Shown: positions 17,685 to 27,591 of the stretch, in pieces
Layout of the letters: every line of letters starts with the position of its first letter
Numbering within the stretch: the stretch's first letter is position 1
Source of the DNA: Rheinheimera sp. MMS21-TC3
Lineage (GTDB): Bacteria; Pseudomonadota; Gammaproteobacteria; Enterobacterales; Alteromonadaceae
NCBI RefSeq assembly: GCF_032229285.1
Contig: NZ_CP135084.1
Coordinates: forward strand, 2,542,001 to 2,606,000
DNA length: 64,000 bases
Direction of reading: 5' to 3'
Made by a program: the position numbers and the translations under genes
The notes under the pieces: generated by a model
Database searches by the model: none
Told to the model about the DNA's origin: nothing
The model's input: only the letters and a program-made list of their open reading frames with translations

Positions 17685-19337
17685 TTACATAATAATCTGA
17701 CGAATATCCGCTAAATAGCCCGCTAAAGTTGCGGTAAAGCGTGCAGCTAAAGCGCCATCTATAACACGGTGATCGTAAGATAAGCTTAACGGTAACATTA
17801 AGGCTGGTAAGAACTTTTTACCATTCCATTTTGGTTTCATATCTGATTTAGACACCCCCAAAATAGCCACCTCTGGCGCATTAACAATAGGCGTAAACGC
17901 CGTACCGCCAATACCGCCTAAGCTAGAGATAGTAAAGCAGCCACCTTGCATATCGGCCGCTGTTAACTTGCCATCACGGGCCTTAGCCGAGATCTCTTGC
18001 AACTCACGAGATAGCTCAATAATGCCTTTTTTGTTTACATCACGTACTACAGGCACTACTAAGCCATTTGGCGTATCAACCGCTATGCCAATATGAATAT
18101 ATTTTTTCAAAATTAAGCTAGCACCATCATCAGACAGCGAGCTGCAAAAGGTTGGAAACTCCTCCAATGCCTTAGCTACTGCTTTCATTATAAAGACTAA
18201 AGGTGTGAACTTAACGCCCAGCTTTTTCTTTTCCGCTAATTGATTTTGCTGCTTACGGAAATCTTCTAAGCCGCTGATATCAGCTTCATCGAATTGGGTT
18301 ACATGCGGAATACGTACCCAGTTCCGATGCAAGTTAGCACCCGATAGCTTTTGAATTCGCGATAATGGCTTAGATTCCACTTCACCAAACTTAGCAAAGT
18401 CAACTTTAGGCCAAGCAATTAAATCAAAGCCCATATTAGACGCTGAGCCACCCGTGCTAGCACCGCTTTCTACTTGCTTAACTAGCTGCTTAACGTAGTT
18501 TTGTACGTCTTCTTTTAGTACCCGCTCTTTACGGCCTGTACCTTTAACTTTGGCTAAGTTAACGCCAAATTCGCGAGCAATACGACGTACTACTGGTGAC
18601 GCATGCGCATATTCTTTGTTTTCAACAAAGCCATCTGTCGCTGGGCTGCTTGGTGCTGCAGCTTTAGCTGGCTCGGCTTTAGCCGTTTCTGTAGCAGCTT
18701 TCGCTTCAGGCTTGGCCTCAGGTTTAGCGCTTGAGTCTGGCTTAGCCGCAGGTGCGCCTTGTGCTGAGGTTTCAAACACCATCATTAAGCTGCCAGTAGA
18801 CACTTTATCGCCAACAGCCACTTTAATTTCTTTTACTGTACCCGCCATAGGCGCGGGTAATTCCATTGCCGCTTTGTCGCCTTCAACACTGAGTATTGAC
18901 TGATCAGCTGACACAGTATCGCCAACTTTAACCAGTACTTCAGTTACTTCAACGGCATCACCGCCGATATCAGGTACATTAATATCTTCTAAGCTAGTGG
19001 TCGCTTTAGCTTCAGCTGCTGGCTTAGCTGCTGATTCTGTAGCTTCAGACTTAGTTTCGGTTTTGCTTTCTTCTTTGTTATCGGCTTTAGCATCGGCTTT
19101 GTCGCCATCAGCTGCAAATACCATAACCAGGCTACCGGTTTTTACCATGTCGCCAACAGCAACCTTAATCTCTTTTACTACACCTGCTGCAGAGGCAGGC
19201 AATTCCATTGCCGCTTTGTCGCCTTCAACGCTGAGTATGGTTTGATCAACAGCAACGCTATCGCCAACTTTAACCAAGATCTCAGTGACTTCAACTTCAT
19301 CAGCACCAATATCCGGAACTTGAATTTCAATAGTCAT
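17685..19337 (-). CDS. aceF: Pyruvate dehydrogenase E2, dihydrolipoamide acetyltransferase
   Basis: Core E2 of the pyruvate dehydrogenase complex, transferring acetyl groups from lipoate to CoA. There are two lipoyl domains, each with the lipoylated lysine in [11 protein letters not shown]. They are joined by Ala/Glu/Lys-rich linkers. Then come a peripheral subunit-binding domain ([23 protein letters not shown]) and the catalytic domain ending in [11 protein letters not shown]. coli has three lipoyl domains. The start at 19337 ([11 protein letters not shown]) has AGAGGA 7-8 bases upstream; the frame extends two codons further to a TTG that lies too close to that site. It follows aceE by 11 bases. 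Confidence 0.96.
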   Translation of the reverse strand: MTIEIQVPDIGADEVEVTEILVKVGDSVAVDQTILSVEGDKAAMELPASAAGVVKEIKVAVGDMVKTGSLVMVFAADGDKADAKADNKEESKTETKSEATESAAKPAAEAKATTSLEDINVPDIGGDAVEVTEVLVKVGDTVSADQSILSVEGDKAAMELPAPMAGTVKEIKVAVGDKVSTGSLMMVFETSAQGAPAAKPDSSAKPEAKPEAKAATETAKAEPAKAAAPSSPATDGFVENKEYAHASPVVRRIAREFGVNLAKVKGTGRKERVLKEDVQNYVKQLVKQVESGASTGGSASNMGFDLIAWPKVDFAKFGEVESKPLSRIQKLSGANLHRNWVRIPHVTQFDEADISGLEDFRKQQNQLAEKKKLGVKFTPLVFIMKAVAKALEEFPTFCSSLSDDGASLILKKYIHIGIAVDTPNGLVVPVVRDVNKKGIIELSRELQEISAKARDGKLTAADMQGGCFTISSLGGIGGTAFTPIVNAPEVAILGVSKSDMKPKWNGKKFLPALMLPLSLSYDHRVIDGALAARFTATLAGYLADIRQIIM

Positions 19338-19348
19338 TTGCAATCCTC

Positions 19349-22015
19349 TTATGCGTATAGCGGGTTGATTTTGCTGCTATCGATGCCGAATTTTTTCAGG
19401 GCATCCACTACTACAGCTGGTTTCAACTCGCCTTGCTTAACTAGTTCGCTTAATGCTGCAACCACAATATAGCTGGCATTTACTTCAAAATGACGGCGTA
19501 AATTCTCACGGCTATCAGAGCGACCAAAACCATCAGTACCTAACACTTTATATGCGCTAGTGGGTAAGTAAGCGCGAACTTGCTCGGCATAGTTCTTCAT
19601 ATAATCTGTTGCGGCTATAGTTGGTGTATTATTTAGCACTGTAGCGATATAAGCTGTTTTAGCTTCAGCTTCAGGGTTAAGCATATTAAAGCGCTCAACA
19701 TCTTGGCCATCACGGGCTAGCTCATTAAAAGAAGTTACTGAATACACATCAGAGGCAACGCCATAATCTTTGCTTAGAATATCTGCCGCTTTGAGCACTT
19801 CTTTTAAGATGGTGCCTGAGCCAAGTAACTGAACTTTACCACGGTCGCCATTTAAGGTTTCTAACTTATAAATACCACGACGAATACCCTCTTCTACCCC
19901 TTCAGGCATAGCATGGTGATGGTAGTTTTCGTTCATTACTGTGATGTAGTAATAAATGTTTTCTTGCTTCTCGCCGTACATACGCTCTATACCATCTTGA
20001 ATGATTACCGCTAGCTCGTAAGAGTAGGTAGGATCATAAGAGATACAGTTAGGTACTGTGCTGGCTAAGACATGGCTGTGGCCATCTTGGTGCTGTAAGC
20101 CTTCGCCGTTTAAGGTAGTACGACCGGCAGTAGCACCTAATAAGAAACCACGGGCTTGCTGATCACCGGCCATCCACGCCATATCACCGACACGTTGGAA
20201 ACCAAACATAGAGTAATAGATATAAAACGGGATCATCGGTAAATCGTTGGTACTGTAAGAGGTGGCTGCCGCTACCCAAGATGACATAGCACCCAGCTCG
20301 TTAATACCTTCTTGTAATACTTGACCGGCAGTATCTTCTTTATAGTAAGACAACACTGAGTGATCTTCTGGCTTGTAGTTTTGACCGCCTGGATTATAAA
20401 TACCAATTTGACGGAATAAACCTTCCATACCAAAAGTACGAGCTTCATCGGCAATAATTGGCACAATTTGCTGACCAATGTTTTTATCTTTTAATAAGAT
20501 ATTTAACATCCGGACAAAGGCCATAGTAGTTGAAATTTCGCGCTTTTGCTCTTCTAGTAAGCCACTAAACTCGCTTAACGCCGGTAAGCTTAACTTTTGG
20601 CTAAACTTAGGTAAACGCTTAGGCGTATAGCCTTTTAATGCTTGGCGGCGCTCATGTAAATAAGCTAACTCTGGCGAGCCTTCTGGCAATTTAATATAAG
20701 GTAAATCTGCTACTTGCTCTTCAGTAATATAATCTTCAAGCCCTAAACGTTTGCGCAGTTGCAATACGTGGGTCATATCCATTTTTTTCACTTGGTGAGC
20801 AATATTCTTACCTTCAGCCGCTTCACCCATACCGTAACCTTTTACGGTTTTAGCTAAAATAACCGTTGGTTTATCAGTACACTCTTGAGCTGCTTTAAAG
20901 GCTGCAAATAACTTAGAAGGTTCATGACCACCGCGCTTTAAGGCGAAGATTTCTTCATCTGTCATATCTGCAACTAAAGCTTCAGTCTCTGGATAACGAC
21001 CAAAGAAGTTTTTACGAACATAAGCACCATCATTAGCTTTATATCTTTGGTAATCACCATCAATAGTTTCGTTCATTAACTGCAACAGCTTACCTGTAGT
21101 GTCTTTAGCTAATAATTTATCCCAACCACGGCCCCAAACAACTTTAATAACATTCCATCCTGCGCCACGGAATAAGCCTTCTAATTCTTGAATAATCTTG
21201 CCGTTACCCATAACTGGGCCGTCTAAGCGCTGTAAATTACAGTTAATTAAGAAGCATAAGTTGCCTAGTTTTTCACGGGCAGCAAAGGAAATAGCACCGC
21301 GTGATTCTGGCTCATCCATCTCACCATCGCCTAAGAAGGCATAAACCCGTTGCTGGGTGGTGTCTTTTAAGCCACGACCATTTAAATACTTTAAAAAGCG
21401 CGCTTGATAAATTGCAGAAATAGAACCTAAACCCATAGAAACAGTAGGGAATTGCCAGAACTCAGGCATTAATTTAGGGTGCGGATAGCTAGGTAAGCCT
21501 GCACCATCTACTTCTTGACGGAAGCTATCTAATTGCTCTTCAGTTAAGCGGCCTTCAACAAAAGCACGGGCATAAATACCCGGTGAAATATGGCCTTGGT
21601 AATAGACTAAATCGCCACCGTCGTGTTCATTAGGCGCGCGGAAAAAGTGATTGAAGCAGGTTTCATAAAATGCCGCTGACGATTGATAAGATGCCATATG
21701 GCCACCTAAATCTAGCTCTTTTTTCGAGCCACGCAGCACTATCATTATAGAGTTCCAACGGACAACTGAGCGAATACGTCTTTCTAAGTTAACATCGCCT
21801 GGGTACGCTGGCTCTTGTTGCGGCGCTATAGTATTGATGTAGTTTGTCGTCACACCTGTTGGCATGGCCACACCATCTAAACGCGCTTGATCTAGCACTT
21901 GCTCAAGCAGGAACTGAGCCCGCTCTACCCCTTCAGTGCGAACAACCGATTCTAACGCTTCTAGCCACTCTTTGGTTTCTAGCGCGTCGATGTCAACTTT
22001 ACTGACTTCAGACAT
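19349..22015 (-). CDS. aceE: Pyruvate dehydrogenase E1, homodimeric type
   Basis: Thiamine-diphosphate E1 that decarboxylates pyruvate and acetylates the lipoyl groups of AceF. The 888-residue length is nearly the same as E. coli AceE (887). The thiamine motif [10 protein letters not shown] with the following [11 protein letters not shown] is intact, as are the SNPGH-type landmarks of the family such as [12 protein letters not shown] and the C-terminal [10 protein letters not shown]. It lies 81 bases after pdhR, with a small inverted repeat between, and upstream of aceF in one operon. Confidence 0.98.
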   Translation of the reverse strand: MSEVSKVDIDALETKEWLEALESVVRTEGVERAQFLLEQVLDQARLDGVAMPTGVTTNYINTIAPQQEPAYPGDVNLERRIRSVVRWNSIMIVLRGSKKELDLGGHMASYQSSAAFYETCFNHFFRAPNEHDGGDLVYYQGHISPGIYARAFVEGRLTEEQLDSFRQEVDGAGLPSYPHPKLMPEFWQFPTVSMGLGSISAIYQARFLKYLNGRGLKDTTQQRVYAFLGDGEMDEPESRGAISFAAREKLGNLCFLINCNLQRLDGPVMGNGKIIQELEGLFRGAGWNVIKVVWGRGWDKLLAKDTTGKLLQLMNETIDGDYQRYKANDGAYVRKNFFGRYPETEALVADMTDEEIFALKRGGHEPSKLFAAFKAAQECTDKPTVILAKTVKGYGMGEAAEGKNIAHQVKKMDMTHVLQLRKRLGLEDYITEEQVADLPYIKLPEGSPELAYLHERRQALKGYTPKRLPKFSQKLSLPALSEFSGLLEEQKREISTTMAFVRMLNILLKDKNIGQQIVPIIADEARTFGMEGLFRQIGIYNPGGQNYKPEDHSVLSYYKEDTAGQVLQEGINELGAMSSWVAAATSYSTNDLPMIPFYIYYSMFGFQRVGDMAWMAGDQQARGFLLGATAGRTTLNGEGLQHQDGHSHVLASTVPNCISYDPTYSYELAVIIQDGIERMYGEKQENIYYYITVMNENYHHHAMPEGVEEGIRRGIYKLETLNGDRGKVQLLGSGTILKEVLKAADILSKDYGVASDVYSVTSFNELARDGQDVERFNMLNPEAEAKTAYIATVLNNTPTIAATDYMKNYAEQVRAYLPTSAYKVLGTDGFGRSDSRENLRRHFEVNASYIVVAALSELVKQGELKPAVVVDALKKFGIDSSKINPLYA

Positions 22016-22038
22016 ATCGAGGTTTCCTATGGTTATTT

Positions 22039-22066
22039 ACGCTTATGCTGTGCTTTATATAAGCGT
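22039..22066. other. Inverted repeat between pdhR and aceE
   Basis: Arms ACGCTTAT and ATAAGCGT enclose 12 bases in the pdhR-aceE gap. The GCTTAT/ATAAGC core also appears in the inverted repeat just after aceF. No U tract follows. The role is unknown and could be a protein site or an mRNA hairpin. Confidence 0.35.
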
Positions 22067-22096
22067 TAAAGTTATTCATATTAAAGCTTTACCGAG

Positions 22097-22855
22097 TTAA
22101 CTTTGCTGAGTACGCCGTAAAGAACGCTCTAACCGCGATCGCTCTTTACCTATCTCTAACAAGGCTTCTTCTATAAAGGCTAAGTGACCATTACTGGCCT
22201 GACGCGCCTGTTCAGGTTCGCCGTTAATTACCGCCAGCATTAAACGTTGACGGTGCTGATTTAATTGGTCAACTATGCCGTCTCTTTGCTGCAAGTGATC
22301 CAAGTTTATACGAATATTTTTTTCTACTAATGGCATTAAACCGCGCACTAAATGCAGTAACACCACATTATGTGAGGCTTCAGCCACTGCTAAATGAAAG
22401 TTAGCAACAGCTTTAGCTTCGCTATCTAAATCATTTAACTGTTGCGCGCCACAAATAGCTTCATAATAACGCTTAATCTGCGAAAAATCGGCCGTTGTAC
22501 CGCGTAAAGCAGCGTAGTAAGCGCAAATTCCTTCTAAGGCATGCCTAAACTCCAGTAAATCAAACTGCGACTCTGGATGACGGGCAATTAATGCAAATAA
22601 AGGATCGGTTAAACCTTGAGTTAAGTTTTGGCTAACATAAGTCCCACCACCTTGGCGACGACTAACTAAGCCTTTAGCTTCAAGCTTTTGGATCGCTTCC
22701 CGCAATGAAGGGCGTGATACTGCAAACATCTCTGCCAATTCACGTTCAGCAGGCAGCCGTTGACCAACAGCAAAAGTGCCCTCAAGCATCATGTTCTCTA
22801 GCTGTTCAACTATCCTATCGGACAGCTTAGCGGGTTTAATTTTAAAGTCGGCCAT
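22097..22855 (-). CDS. pdhR: Pyruvate-responsive GntR repressor PdhR
   Basis: GntR-family regulator with an N-terminal winged helix (GQRLPAERELAEMFAVSRPSLREA, then GGGTYV) and a C-terminal FCD effector domain. In E. coli PdhR represses its own operon and releases DNA on binding pyruvate. At 252 residues it matches the family. It heads the operon, and a consensus PdhR operator lies upstream at 22893-22905, supporting autoregulation. Confidence 0.95.
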   Translation of the reverse strand: MADFKIKPAKLSDRIVEQLENMMLEGTFAVGQRLPAERELAEMFAVSRPSLREAIQKLEAKGLVSRRQGGGTYVSQNLTQGLTDPLFALIARHPESQFDLLEFRHALEGICAYYAALRGTTADFSQIKRYYEAICGAQQLNDLDSEAKAVANFHLAVAEASHNVVLLHLVRGLMPLVEKNIRINLDHLQQRDGIVDQLNQHRQRLMLAVINGEPEQARQASNGHLAFIEEALLEIGKERSRLERSLRRTQQS

Positions 22856-22892
22856 TAAGTAAAAAAACGTCCTTAAGATGCGCTTGTGTAAA

Positions 22893-22905
22893 TTGGTCTT
22901 ACCAA
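22893..22905. promoter_or_regulatory. PdhR operator
   Basis: TTGGTCTTACCAA is a perfect inverted repeat (TTGGT-3-ACCAA) inside AATTGGTCTTACCAATAT, the known PdhR site form. It lies 38 bases before the pdhR start codon, so binding should block transcription of pdhR-aceEF. Confidence 0.9.
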
Positions 22906-23062
22906 TATCAAATTAATCGCGATAAGGTAACATTAATCTGGTATCAAGTAAATAAAGCAGAGATCAAAGCGAAAGGCAAAACGGTAAAATAGTTAGAGTA
23001 TAAACTCGATAAATAGCTAGTAACTTTAAGGCTGTACTAAAAATAGCTTTTTAGGTCTATGG

Positions 23063-24148
23063 CTATTTACTGAGTAACCGAAGCAAGCGCTGTTCTATAT
23101 AAATGTAAAGCCGTGGTTGGTGCAAAAACCAGCCACCTATGTAGCCCACAACGCTGCCGAGTATTACATCTTTCATTCGCAGCATTAATAACCAATTAAG
23201 ATCCTGAGCGACGCTGCTGGCTTCCGCTAGAATAATAGTTAGCGGCGTAATAAAAATAACCGCTAGCCCATAATTTCGAGTAACCAAGACTTCCGTTAAA
23301 AAGCTTAGTCCCATAATTAATAGTGCTAATGTCCAAGCATTAGGGCTAAACGAGAAAATAACCCAAGCTAAGCCCATACCTATGGCGGTGCCAACAATAC
23401 GATGAACTTTTCGTTGCCACACCGTCCGAAAGCTAGCACCTTGGAGGATTGCCAAACAAGAAATCGGCACCCAATAAGGTTTATCAAAACCAAACCATAA
23501 AGCCAATAAATAACTGATAGCAATAAAACTAGCTATGGTTGCCGCTTCTAAAAAAATTGCCGCCACTCTAGGTTCGGTTGGCTCAGCGGCCACTAGGCCA
23601 TACTTATTGCCAGCCATTAGCTGTACTAAGCTATAAATAAGCGCTAATAAACTTGCACCAAAACAACCAAATAACAGCAATCCTGCTCTTTGTGCCACTA
23701 ATGACAAATCAAAATGTACGGCACTGGCAACACAAGCGATCATAATAAAAAAGAAACTGCCAGGTGGCGGCACAACAAAAAAGCGGCAAATAAAAGTCGC
23801 TAAAAATGAGACAAAAAACAGTGCCAGCACTAGCACCCAAGGATTAAAGCCAGCTAACAGACTTAAGGTAAAACTAGCAGAAAAACCAAAGGTCACTAAT
23901 GCCATAGTCACCATGCGATGTGGCAAAGGCGTTTGCCTGATATACAAGCTGGCCAAGCCACCTAAGCTTGCCATCACCCCAAGCGCAAAATGATTAAGCC
24001 AAACAGCAATAAGAGCGGGTATACCAACAGATAAAGCGACAGTAAGATGAATGCCAAATGGCCGCTTTTGCGGACTTAATACTAAAAGTGGCCGGATATT
24101 TGCCCAGATCCCTACTTTATTGTCAGATAACGATTTTGGTGATGTCAT
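23063..24148 (-). CDS. FUSC family inner-membrane protein
   Basis: A 361-residue multi-pass membrane protein with the FUSC (fusaric acid resistance / aromatic acid exporter-like) pattern: a first block of helices, then the conserved PYWVPISCLAILQGASFRTVWQRKVHRIVGT stretch (in pieces, near residues 220-255) and a second block of helices. Such proteins are thought to export small aromatic acids, but the substrate is unknown. It lacks the long cytoplasmic domain of AaeB or YccS. The DUF3465 gene upstream ends 15 bases before it, suggesting co-transcription. Confidence 0.8.
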   Translation of the reverse strand: MTSPKSLSDNKVGIWANIRPLLVLSPQKRPFGIHLTVALSVGIPALIAVWLNHFALGVMASLGGLASLYIRQTPLPHRMVTMALVTFGFSASFTLSLLAGFNPWVLVLALFFVSFLATFICRFFVVPPPGSFFFIMIACVASAVHFDLSLVAQRAGLLLFGCFGASLLALIYSLVQLMAGNKYGLVAAEPTEPRVAAIFLEAATIASFIAISYLLALWFGFDKPYWVPISCLAILQGASFRTVWQRKVHRIVGTAIGMGLAWVIFSFSPNAWTLALLIMGLSFLTEVLVTRNYGLAVIFITPLTIILAEASSVAQDLNWLLMLRMKDVILGSVVGYIGGWFLHQPRLYIYIEQRLLRLLSK

Positions 24149-24163
24149 AACCCACCATTAAAC

Positions 24164-24637
24164 TTATTGATAAATGCTGCCTTTATGCTTTAACCAACCA
24201 CCCACGTGACGGCCTTGAGGGTCATGGTGGGTCCAGTGCACCACACCACCTTTATTATTCCATTCATATTGGCCATAAAACTGGACAGTATCGCCCTTTG
24301 CTAATCCATTAATTCTTGGCGCTAGATCTATATTATGGGCAATTAATAAGGTTTGACCATCAGCAAGTTGTAAAATAAAGCGCTGATGGCGGGAGCCTTT
24401 ATTGTCGTCCGCTAATACTCTAATCACACTTCCTGAGCCTTGAACTTGAACCTTACTTTGCTGATTGATAAAAGCTTGCTTTATCGCACTATTTTCTGAG
24501 GTGTTTTTTTGAATAGCTTGTAGCTTGGCTTGTTGGACTGGAGCGCTATTCTGTACTGGCGGCGTTTTAGTTGGTGTTGCATCTAACCAATGGTAAAGCC
24601 CTAAGCCTATTAGGACTATAATTAACAGCTTTTTCAT
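24164..24637 (-). CDS. DUF3465 domain protein, secreted or membrane-anchored
   Basis: A 157-residue protein with an N-terminal signal or anchor (MKKLLIIVLIGLGLYHWL) and a C-terminal domain that I recognise as DUF3465: SRHQRFILQLADGQTLLIAHN, APRI, GDTVQFYGQYEWN and VVHWTHHDPQGRHVGGWL. The family looks like a small OB-like fold and has no known function. It precedes the FUSC gene by 15 bases. Confidence 0.8.
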   Translation of the reverse strand: MKKLLIIVLIGLGLYHWLDATPTKTPPVQNSAPVQQAKLQAIQKNTSENSAIKQAFINQQSKVQVQGSGSVIRVLADDNKGSRHQRFILQLADGQTLLIAHNIDLAPRINGLAKGDTVQFYGQYEWNNKGGVVHWTHHDPQGRHVGGWLKHKGSIYQ

Positions 24638-24729
24638 CCAGTCGCTCTCCTTAGCTTAATAACTTTTAATAGCAGCTAACCATTGCAGTTAGCCGCATTT
24701 TGTATTGCTGAGACTCTCTGAATTAGCCA

Positions 24730-24981
24730 CTATTCGCTATAAAAAGCTTCAACAGTGCCTTTAAGCTTAATTAATAAAGGTTGACCACGGCGGTCTAGCG
24801 CTTTAGGTGATGCCACTTTTACCCAGCCTTCGCTGATGCAATACTCTTCAACATCAAAACGCTCTTTGCCGTTAAGTTTAATGCCTACGCTGTGCTCAAA
24901 AATTTCTGCTACATGATGCGGGCTACGAGGGTTTCCTGATAAGTGATCCGGTAATTCTGGACGCGTTTTTGTGTCGTTCAT
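24730..24981 (-). CDS. DUF3297 family protein
   Basis: An 83-residue soluble protein matching the conserved DUF3297 family: PDHLSGNPRSPHH, GIKLNGKERFDVEEYCISEGW, and LDRRGQPLLIKLKGTVEAF. No biochemical function is known to me. There is no signal peptide, and it sits alone between a DUF3465 gene and an NTF2-like gene. Confidence 0.85.
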   Translation of the reverse strand: MNDTKTRPELPDHLSGNPRSPHHVAEIFEHSVGIKLNGKERFDVEEYCISEGWVKVASPKALDRRGQPLLIKLKGTVEAFYSE

Positions 24982-25078
24982 AGTAAACCTAAAGTAAATA
25001 AAAGTGGGCTATTGTAGACAATATCAGCCTAGCGCTCAATAACCCTTGATTCAACAAGCTGTGAATAGTTGAGCGCTG

Positions 25079-25522
25079 CTATTTTGTTGCAGCTTTAATT
25101 GTTGCTTGCCAATTAACGGCTTGCCATTGGCCATTACGTTTAACAAAGGTGCCACTATTTAAATAACGCTGAGTCTTAGCACCTGAACGCCCCACTAAGA
25201 CAAAGGCAACAACAGCCGTATCACCATACTGCATTATGCTAACGTCTTCACTACTATACAGTGTTTCGATATTGTCGGGCGCTATCATGCCGCTGCTATT
25301 AACGCCTTGCATCAACTCTGCTTTACCAAAACGGCTGCCGCTAGAGCTAGTATAAATAAGCTCATCAGCCCAAAACTTATTGTGAATGCTGGCATCATTG
25401 CGGGTTGCACCATCGAGAAACTCCGATAGTAAGGCGGTTAAATCAGCTTTATCATCAGCCATAGCAAATACAGGGCTTAACAGTAAAATACTGCCAAATA
25501 AACAGCTCACTAACAGTTTCAT
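25079..25522 (-). CDS. Secreted NTF2/SnoaL-like protein
   Basis: A 147-residue protein with a clear signal peptide (MKLLVSCLFGSILLLSPVFAMA) and an NTF2-like fold of the DUF4440/SnoaL type: an N-terminal helix pair, a FWADELIYTSSSGSRFGKAE stretch, and C-terminal strands ending NGQWQAVNWQAT. Such domains bind small ligands or catalyse isomerisations, but nothing here fixes a role. It has no obvious operon partner; the terminator for the upstream SDR lies in the gap. Confidence 0.72.
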   Translation of the reverse strand: MKLLVSCLFGSILLLSPVFAMADDKADLTALLSEFLDGATRNDASIHNKFWADELIYTSSSGSRFGKAELMQGVNSSGMIAPDNIETLYSSEDVSIMQYGDTAVVAFVLVGRSGAKTQRYLNSGTFVKRNGQWQAVNWQATIKAATK

Positions 25523-25561
25523 CTTAGATCCTTATATTTAAGTTAAGATATCAGCAATAAA

Positions 25562-25582
25562 AAAGGCGCTCAATGCGCCTTT
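25562..25582 (-). terminator. Terminator after the SDR gene
   Basis: Stem AAAGGCGC / GCGCCTTT with a 5-base loop, followed in the minus-strand direction by a U-rich run. It lies 28 bases past the SDR stop and ends the valine/isoleucine arm of the cluster. Confidence 0.85.
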
Positions 25583-25610
25583 GATAACACAGTTTTAGCA
25601 GTAAAAACCA

Positions 25611-26369
25611 TTACATGCTAATACCGCCATCAATTTCTACCACTCTGCCGGTGTAGAAGTCGTTCTCAAAGATATATTTAGCGGTATGGGCAATTTCACT
25701 GGCTTCGCCTAAACGGCCTACCGGTTTCATTTTCTCTAAACGCTCGCGCATTTCCGGTTTCATGGCATCTGTCATTGCTGTGCGTATAACACCAGGCGCT
25801 ATAGCAGCAACACGAATACCATAGCGGCCTAACTCACGGGCCCAAGTCACTGTCATCGCCACGACACCCGCTTTAGCGGCTGCATAGTTTGTTTGGCCCA
25901 TATTGCCGCTACGTGCGACGCTAGACATATTAATAATAACGCCTTTACGCTGACGTTTTACCATTATGGCTGCAGCTTCACGGCCACACAGGAAGACGCC
26001 TGTTAGGTTTACATCGATAACCGACTGAAATTGTTGCAGTGACATTTTGCTTTGAATTTCACCGTCTTTATATTTCAATAATAAGCCATCACGTAAAATA
26101 CCGGCATTATTAATTAAGCCGTCAATACCTGAAAAATCATTATCGATTTGGCTAAAGATTGCTTCTACTTCGCTTTCATCTGCAACGTTAGCGCTATAGG
26201 TATTTACCGTGGTACTTGCTGCTAATTCGGCTTTAGCCGCAGCTAATTGCTCGGCATTCATATCGATTAACGCTAATTTTGCGCCTTCTGCAGCACACAT
26301 ACGTGCCATTTCAAGACCTAGGCCTTGAGCACCACCTGTAATTACGATGGTTTTGTCTTTTAATTGCAT
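25611..26369 (-). CDS. Short-chain dehydrogenase, probable 2-methyl-3-hydroxybutyryl-CoA dehydrogenase
   Basis: Classical SDR of 252 residues. The nucleotide site is TGGAQGLG near the start, NNAG follows in the middle, and the catalytic motif is YAAAK. The sequence alone resembles FabG. Its place at the end of the thiolase-mmsA-acyl-CoA dehydrogenase-hydratase-hydrolase-mmsB series makes the isoleucine-pathway oxidation of 2-methyl-3-hydroxybutyryl-CoA the likelier role; this is inference. The ATG at 26369 (MQLKDKTIVITGG) has GGAG upstream; the frame stays open 8 codons further. A repeat pair separates it from mmsB. Confidence 0.82.
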   Translation of the reverse strand: MQLKDKTIVITGGAQGLGLEMARMCAAEGAKLALIDMNAEQLAAAKAELAASTTVNTYSANVADESEVEAIFSQIDNDFSGIDGLINNAGILRDGLLLKYKDGEIQSKMSLQQFQSVIDVNLTGVFLCGREAAAIMVKRQRKGVIINMSSVARSGNMGQTNYAAAKAGVVAMTVTWARELGRYGIRVAAIAPGVIRTAMTDAMKPEMRERLEKMKPVGRLGEASEIAHTAKYIFENDFYTGRVVEIDGGISM

Positions 26370-26400
26370 TAGCAATTTCTCCGAACAACGCATCTGTTCC

Positions 26401-26488
26401 GTGCATTTATGTCATGACACGCCGTAAACCCATCCATGGGGGCTTGATTCCGCCCATCCAGGGCTGCAACAGTCCTGACATAAAGCAC
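26401..26488 (+). repeat. Structured intergenic repeat, copy 1 (forward)
   Basis: Outer stem GTGC-A-TTTATGTCA / TGACATAAAGCAC with one bulged A, enclosing the conserved GACACGCCGTAAA and two hairpins: CCCA-TCCA-TGGG (26429-26440) and GCCC-ATCCA-GGGC (26452-26464). It forms an inverted pair with copy 2. Copies 3, 4 and 5 are at 31.0 and 37.5 kb. Confidence 0.85.
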
Positions 26489-26575
26489 ATACACAGATGC
26501 TGTAATTTATTTAAAAACGAAGTTAGATTCTTTATCAAAATAGCCGCAGAGTAATATAAGCCGATACGGATATAC

Positions 26576-26653
26576 TTTTTTCTGTGACCATTGCAGGCCA
26601 TGGATGGCCGGAACTGAGCCCCATGGACGGTTTATAGCGTGTCACAGAAAAAA
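26576..26653 (-). repeat. Structured intergenic repeat, copy 2 (inverted)
   Basis: Read on the minus strand it has the same order as copy 1. The outer stem has perfect 13-base arms TTTTTTCTGTGAC / GTCACAGAAAAAA. The first hairpin is CCG-TCCA-TGG and the second GGCCA-TCCA-TGGCC. The stems differ from copy 1 by paired changes. The region between copies 1 and 2 (26489-26575) is AT-rich and shows no gene. Confidence 0.85.
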
Positions 26654-26688
26654 TGTATGCAGTAGCAGCCATTACTCGCAGTTTATTA

Positions 26689-27579
26689 CTAAGCTTTCTT
26701 CTCAAACATCTTAAAAATGCTTGAAAAATCTAGCTTGCCATTACCTGCGCGCTGGTGAGTTACATATAAACTACGCGCCAAGGCTCCCATTGGCGTGCTG
26801 CTATTGCTTTGTAAGGCGGCTTCTAGAGCTAAGCCTAAATCTTTCGCCATTAAATCAACTAAGAATCCACCTTGATAACCATTAGATGATGGCACATTCT
26901 CCATTACATCAGGACAAGGATTATATAGCTCTAGCGTCCAGTTACGGCCCGAACTTTTAAGCATAATATCTGATAACACTTTAGGATCTAAACCGTTATC
27001 TATGCCCATCTGTAATGCCTCTGACGTTCCCGCCATAAGAATACTAAGCAGCATATTATTACAAATTTTAGCCACTTGGCCTGCGCCTACTTCACCGGCA
27101 TGAAACAAGTTTTTACCCATATCACTTAGCACTGTTTTAGCACGCTCAAAGTTAGCAGGCTCACCACCGGTAATAAAGGTTAAGGTACCCGCTTTCGCGC
27201 CGCCCACGCCTCCTGAAACAGGCGCGTCAATAAAAGCAATGCCGTGCTCAGCTAGGCCAGCGCCAACTTTACGGGCACTGTCTGCATCAATTGTCGAGCA
27301 ATCAATAACCAAAGCAGACTTAGCAATATGCTTAGCTAAACCCTGTTCACCTAGGTATAAACCTATAACATGCTTACCCGCAGGCAACATTGAAATAACA
27401 AACTCTGCATCGGTTACCGCTGCTTTTGCCGAGCCTGCGCTGGCTACGCCTTCAGCTTTTACTTGGGCTAAGGCTGCTGCTGATAAATCAAAGGCGGTTA
27501 CTTGATGTCCGGCTTTAGCAAGATTGATAGCCATAGGGCCACCCATATTACCAAGGCCTATAAAAGCGACTTTTGCCAT
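26689..27579 (-). CDS. mmsB: 3-hydroxyisobutyrate dehydrogenase
   Basis: NAD-dependent oxidation of 3-hydroxyisobutyrate to methylmalonate semialdehyde in valine degradation. The N-terminal Rossmann motif GLGNMGGPMA, the substrate stretch DAPVSGGVGGAKAGTLTF, the catalytic lysine region GQVAKICNN and the C-terminal DLMAKDLGLAL all match the family. The 296-residue length is normal. It lies 12 bases after the 3-hydroxyisobutyryl-CoA hydrolase gene, whose product supplies its substrate. Confidence 0.95.
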   Translation of the reverse strand: MAKVAFIGLGNMGGPMAINLAKAGHQVTAFDLSAAALAQVKAEGVASAGSAKAAVTDAEFVISMLPAGKHVIGLYLGEQGLAKHIAKSALVIDCSTIDADSARKVGAGLAEHGIAFIDAPVSGGVGGAKAGTLTFITGGEPANFERAKTVLSDMGKNLFHAGEVGAGQVAKICNNMLLSILMAGTSEALQMGIDNGLDPKVLSDIMLKSSGRNWTLELYNPCPDVMENVPSSNGYQGGFLVDLMAKDLGLALEAALQSNSSTPMGALARSLYVTHQRAGNGKLDFSSIFKMFEKKA

Positions 27580-27591
27580 CTTAGGATCCTT

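Noticed and set aside
18550..19245. Plus-strand open frames opposite aceF, rich in alanine and leucine
   Set aside because: They mirror the Ala/Glu/Lys-rich linkers and lipoyl repeats of AceF on the other strand.
18750..19330. Direct DNA repeat of several hundred bases
   Set aside because: It is the two lipoyl domains of AceF, a normal feature of the enzyme.
25611..26369. FabG-type 3-oxoacyl-ACP reductase for fatty acid synthesis
   Set aside because: The fold fits, but there are no fatty-acid synthesis neighbours and the gene ends a valine/isoleucine degradation series.
26407..26601. A 64-residue minus-strand open frame between the SDR gene and mmsB
   Set aside because: It lies across repeat copies 1 and 2; its sequence is explained by the repeat and has no protein-like features.
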